The notes below the pieces were generated by a model that saw only the letters and a list, made by a program, of their open reading frames with translations, did no database searches and had not been told where the DNA came from. The position numbers were made by a program, and so were the translations under genes. From RGIG7213 sp045545665 (lineage in GTDB: Bacteria; Bacillota; Clostridia; Oscillospirales; CAG-272): a DNA stretch of 45,366 bases. The DNA lies in NCBI GenBank assembly GCA_045545665.1, contig JAZQBL010000018.1, forward strand, positions 1 to 45,366, in the 5' to 3' direction. Shown in pieces: positions 43,081-45,366 of this stretch. Every line of letters begins with the position of its first letter. Position 1 is the stretch's first letter.

Positions 43081-43962
43081 TCAGTTATCGGAGGCACATG
43101 TCATATGTTTATATAAAAGATCGGAGAAAAGTGCAAAATCCTTTATCGAAAGCTTTTCTCCGCGTATATCACGAGAAAGTTTCATTTCTTCAAGTATATC
43201 ACCGATAACGTCCTTGCTCACGCCTATATCCGAATGAGATACTGCGTTTGACAGAGTCTTTCTCCTTTGTAAAAAAGCAGCCTTTATTACGTTAAACATG
43301 AGCTTTTCGTTTATAGGTCTTACGGGCTTTTCGTCGTATAATGACAATTTTATTACAGTCGAATCAACCTTCGGAGCAGGCATAAACGATCCTGCGGAAA
43401 CACCGAACAGCTTTTTAACCTCGGCATAATATGAGACCGACGCCGTTATTGAGCCGTATTCAGGTGATCCTGCAGGGGCGCAAAGTCTGTCTGCGACCTC
43501 TTTTTGTATAAGCAGGGTAATGCTTTTAAGACGTGAGGAGGATTCGAGCAGCTTCATTATTATCGGTGTCGTTATGTAATAAGGGAGATTGGCGCATACG
43601 CACACATCCATATCTTTAAAGTGTGTTTCAATAAATGAATTTATATCAATATCCATAATATCGGAGTTGATGACCGTTACGTTATCGTATTCGGCAAGTG
43701 TCGTATCAAGTACGGGTATAAGACGGGAGTCGATCTCAATGGCAACGACCTTTGAAAATCTCATAGCGAGCTGTTCTGTAAGTGTTCCGATGCCGGGACC
43801 TATTTCGATGACGCCGCAGGATCTGTCCTCGCAGCACATCTCGGCAGTTCTTTGAGGTACGCTTTCGTTGATCAAAAAATTCTGACCGTATTTCTTTAAA
43901 AACGTAAGACCGTTTTCTTCCATCAGTTTTTTTACATAGGATATATCAGTAAGCTTAGGCAT
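43081..43962 (-). CDS. rsmA: 16S rRNA dimethyladenosine transferase
   Basis: RsmA (KsgA) dimethylates two adjacent adenines near the 3' end of 16S rRNA during 30S maturation. The 293-residue protein has KKYGQNFLIN near the start, the SAM loop VIEIGPGIGTLTEQL, the AIEIDSRL acid and the NLPYYITTP target-base motif. GGAGA precedes ATG 43962. A longer frame reads back through the tRNA gene and is an artefact. It is transcribed away from tRNA-Thr. Confidence 0.95.
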   Translation of the reverse strand: MPKLTDISYVKKLMEENGLTFLKKYGQNFLINESVPQRTAEMCCEDRSCGVIEIGPGIGTLTEQLAMRFSKVVAIEIDSRLIPVLDTTLAEYDNVTVINSDIMDIDINSFIETHFKDMDVCVCANLPYYITTPIIMKLLESSSRLKSITLLIQKEVADRLCAPAGSPEYGSITASVSYYAEVKKLFGVSAGSFMPAPKVDSTVIKLSLYDEKPVRPINEKLMFNVIKAAFLQRRKTLSNAVSHSDIGVSKDVIGDILEEMKLSRDIRGEKLSIKDFALFSDLLYKHMTCASDN

Positions 43963-44002
43963 ATTTTCTCCAAAAAAATTATTGCTTTTTTTAAAAATCA
44001 TA

Positions 44003-44031
44003 TTGACAAAATAACGAAAAGGTGATATAAT
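44003..44031 (+). promoter_or_regulatory. Consensus promoter of tRNA-Thr
   Basis: TTGACA (44003-44008), 17 bases and TATAAT (44026-44031) with an extended TGA: a perfect promoter. The start would be near 44038, about 48 bases before the tRNA. It lies within the rsmA leader. Confidence 0.88.
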
Positions 44032-44047
44032 CAATCCCGTTGAATTA

Positions 44048-44075
44048 ATTATACCATTAATTTTGAATTTGTCAA
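44048..44075 (-). promoter_or_regulatory. Promoter of rsmA
   Basis: Minus strand: TTGACA (44075-44070), 16 bases and TATAAT (44053-44048) with an extended TG. It faces the tRNA promoter, so the two transcripts cross each other's promoter. Confidence 0.82.
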
Positions 44076-44085
44076 CAGTTAATTT

Positions 44086-44160
44086 GCTGGTGTGGCGCAG
44101 TGGTAGCGCAATTGATTCGTAATCAATAGGCCGGGGGTTCAAATCCCCCCACCAGCTCCA
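44086..44160 (+). tRNA. tRNA-Thr (anticodon CGT)
   Basis: A full cloverleaf: 7-bp acceptor GCTGGTG/CACCAGC, D-stem GCGC/GCGC, anticodon stem ATTGA/TCAAT with loop TTCGTAA (anticodon CGT at 44118-44120, reading ACG), a 5-bp G/C T-stem with TTCAAAT loop, and an encoded CCA (44158-44160). Confidence 0.95.
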
Positions 44161-44167
44161 TTTTTTC

Positions 44168-44290
44168 AATTGAATACTTTTGAGGGAGTAGTTTGCGCGT
44201 AAGCGTTTGATAAGTCAACATCCACGGCGAAAGCTTGGTTTATCATTAAATAATGAGACTCGTACATTGTAAAATGTATGAGTCTTTTTT
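44168..44290 (+). promoter_or_regulatory. yybP-ykoY-type (Mn2+) riboswitch
   Basis: GAGGGAGTAG (44182-44191) matches the conserved GGGGAGUAG-like core of the manganese riboswitch. A CGC-GTAA-GCG hairpin follows, then TGATAA pairing with TTATCA around TCAACATCC and a GGCGAAAGCT hairpin, as in the second conserved half. A 13-bp terminator (44256-44290) completes an on/off platform before a cation ATPase, a usual target of this riboswitch class. Mn2+ would favour expression. The match is from memory of the consensus. Confidence 0.72.
44256..44290 (+). terminator. Terminator of the riboswitch expression platform
   Basis: A 13-bp stem (44256-44268 with 44273-44285, one G-U pair) with a GTAA loop is followed by T6. 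It can also end the tRNA transcript. Confidence 0.92.
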
Positions 44291-44338
44291 AAATATTCAG
44301 GGCATTATAATTTAGAATACAGTAAGAAAGGGTACAAA

Positions 44339-45366
44339 ATGGAGAATTATTTTAAAAGTTCTGACGAAGTTTTGAAGGATCTTGAATCTTCAAAAGGCGG
44401 TCTTTCTTCTGCCGAGGCGGAAAAAAGACTTGAAAAGTACGGGAGAAACAAGCTGAAGGAAGGGAAGAAAGAAACCCTTCTGCACAGGTTTTTAAAACAG
44501 CTTGCCGATCCGATGATAATTATACTTATCGTCGCCGCTGCTGTTTCTGCAGTACTTGCGGTAATTGAGGATAAAGGCGGCGAAGGCTTTACCGACGTTA
44601 TAATAATCGGCGCTGTCGTTATTATAAACGCTGTTTTGGGCGTTTTTCAGGAAAGTAAAGCCGAAGCGGCAATAGAAGCCTTGCAGGAAATGACGGCGTC
44701 AACGGCAAAGGTAATGCGAAACGGAATGCTTACCCATGTAAAAACGGATGAGCTTGTACCGGGTGATATCATAGTCCTTGAAGCAGGTGACTCCGTTCCT
44801 GCCGACGCACGTCTTATCGAATCTGCAAGCCTTAAAGCAGAAGAGGCGGCGCTTACCGGTGAAAGTGTTCCCGTGAATAAGATTGCTGAAGCCTTGCCGA
44901 GCGATAAAGACGTATCCCTCGGTGACAGAAAAAATATGGTATATATGGGCTCTACAATCACATACGGCCGTGGTAAAGCTGTTATCACAGGTACTGGCAT
45001 GAACACAGAGATGGGCAAGATTGCAGATGCTCTTATTCAGACAAAAGATGGTGAAACACCTCTTCAGAAAAAGCTGGCACAGCTCAGTAAAGTGCTCAGC
45101 GTAGTGGTTCTCGGTATTTGCGCTTTTATATTTGCATTTACCCTTATCCGCAACGGCAGTTTTGAAGGCAAGGCAATGCTGGAAACATTTATGGTTGCTG
45201 TTTCCCTTGCTGTTGCAGCTATCCCAGAAGGCCTTGCAACTGTTGTAACACTTGTGCTCAGTATCGGTGTTACAAATATGTCAAAACGCAATGCTGTTAT
45301 CCGTCAGCTTACAGCGGTTGAAACTCTCGGCTGTGCACAGATTATCTGTTCTGACAAGACAGGTAC
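44339..45366 (+). CDS. P-type cation-transporting ATPase (P2, Ca2+/Mn2+-type), N-terminal part
   Basis: The first 342 codons of a P-type ATPase; the frame is open to the window end, which falls right at the phosphorylation motif CSDKTGT. The N-terminal cation-ATPase domain, two membrane segments, the actuator with PGDIIVLEAGDSVPADARL and ALTGESVPVNK, and the ion-binding TM4 motif AAIPEGLATVVT are present. PEGL in TM4 fits P2A Ca2+-type pumps; the Mn2+ riboswitch suggests manganese export, as for YoaB-like pumps. AGAAAGGG (44325-44332) is the ribosome site for ATG 44339. The substrate is inferred. Confidence 0.92.
   Translation, partial: MENYFKSSDEVLKDLESSKGGLSSAEAEKRLEKYGRNKLKEGKKETLLHRFLKQLADPMIIILIVAAAVSAVLAVIEDKGGEGFTDVIIIGAVVIINAVLGVFQESKAEAAIEALQEMTASTAKVMRNGMLTHVKTDELVPGDIIVLEAGDSVPADARLIESASLKAEEAALTGESVPVNKIAEALPSDKDVSLGDRKNMVYMGSTITYGRGKAVITGTGMNTEMGKIADALIQTKDGETPLQKKLAQLSKVLSVVVLGICAFIFAFTLIRNGSFEGKAMLETFMVAVSLAVAAIPEGLATVVTLVLSIGVTNMSKRNAVIRQLTAVETLGCAQIICSDKTG

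Noticed and set aside
43963..44169. N-terminal extension of rsmA through the tRNA region
   Set aside because: The frame is open but reads the antisense of tRNA-Thr; ATG 43962 has a good GGAGA site and starts at the conserved protein N-terminus.

Overview
The window looks like a chromosomal segment of an anaerobic gut-type Firmicute (class Clostridia, Oscillospiraceae/Ruminococcaceae-like). This is inferred from gene content: a membrane pyrophosphatase, a GerW/YtfJ-type sporulation gene beside a DUF2953 gene, ScpA/ScpB, a BlaI/BlaR-type pair, PurO combined with a short PurH, meso-diaminopimelate dehydrogenase plus LysA, and strong TTGACA/TATAAT promoters with AGGAGG-type ribosome sites. I saw no insertion sequence, prophage, CRISPR array or replication origin.

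Layout, left part. The window opens inside the 3' end of an L-fucose isomerase gene with a clear terminator. Next is a BlaI-type repressor with two ACA-NN-TGT operator dyads at its promoter. Its BlaR1/M56-like partner is broken by one in-frame TGA. A leucine-rich-repeat-like orphan and a GH99/GH71-like protein follow, each with its own promoter, then a K+-dependent-type membrane pyrophosphatase (hppA).

Middle. At 7.2-17.9 kb is a plus-strand purine operon: a structured leader with a 32-codon ORF and a terminator-like hairpin, then purE, purM, purN, purO, short purH, purD and a fused purL, followed by a small membrane protein and a D-2-hydroxyacid dehydrogenase. It meets a long minus-strand run (29.26 to 17.9 kb): lon, engB, lysA, an M50 protease, scpA, scpB, DUF2953, ytfJ, a D-Ala-D-Ala carboxypeptidase, an RsuA-family pseudouridine synthase, a GNAT-like protein, an alpha/beta hydrolase and an orphan. 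Most of these overlap by 1-4 bases. thiN lies just upstream of lon.

Right part (30-45 kb). Mostly single-gene units: a 66-aa orphan, a 5'-nucleotidase lipoprotein, two other lipoproteins, a DUF1846 protein, an anchored surface protein, meso-DAP dehydrogenase, a patatin-like lipase, and a two-gene cell-envelope operon (LtaS-like sulfatase plus an unusual GT8-VTT fusion). The window ends with rsmA, tRNA-Thr(CGT), a yybP-ykoY-type manganese riboswitch and a P-type cation ATPase cut by the window end at its DKTGT site.

Most interesting signals. (i) A putative orphan small RNA on the minus strand at 34.6 kb with a C-rich loop and its own terminator. (ii) Modular 5' leaders shared by three unrelated minus-strand genes: a 26-nt element shared by two, a ~53-nt element shared by two, and a small hairpin just upstream of the ribosome site in all three and in two other genes. 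(iii) The purine operon leader. (iv) The GT8-VTT fusion. (v) The nonsense codon in the BlaR1-like gene.
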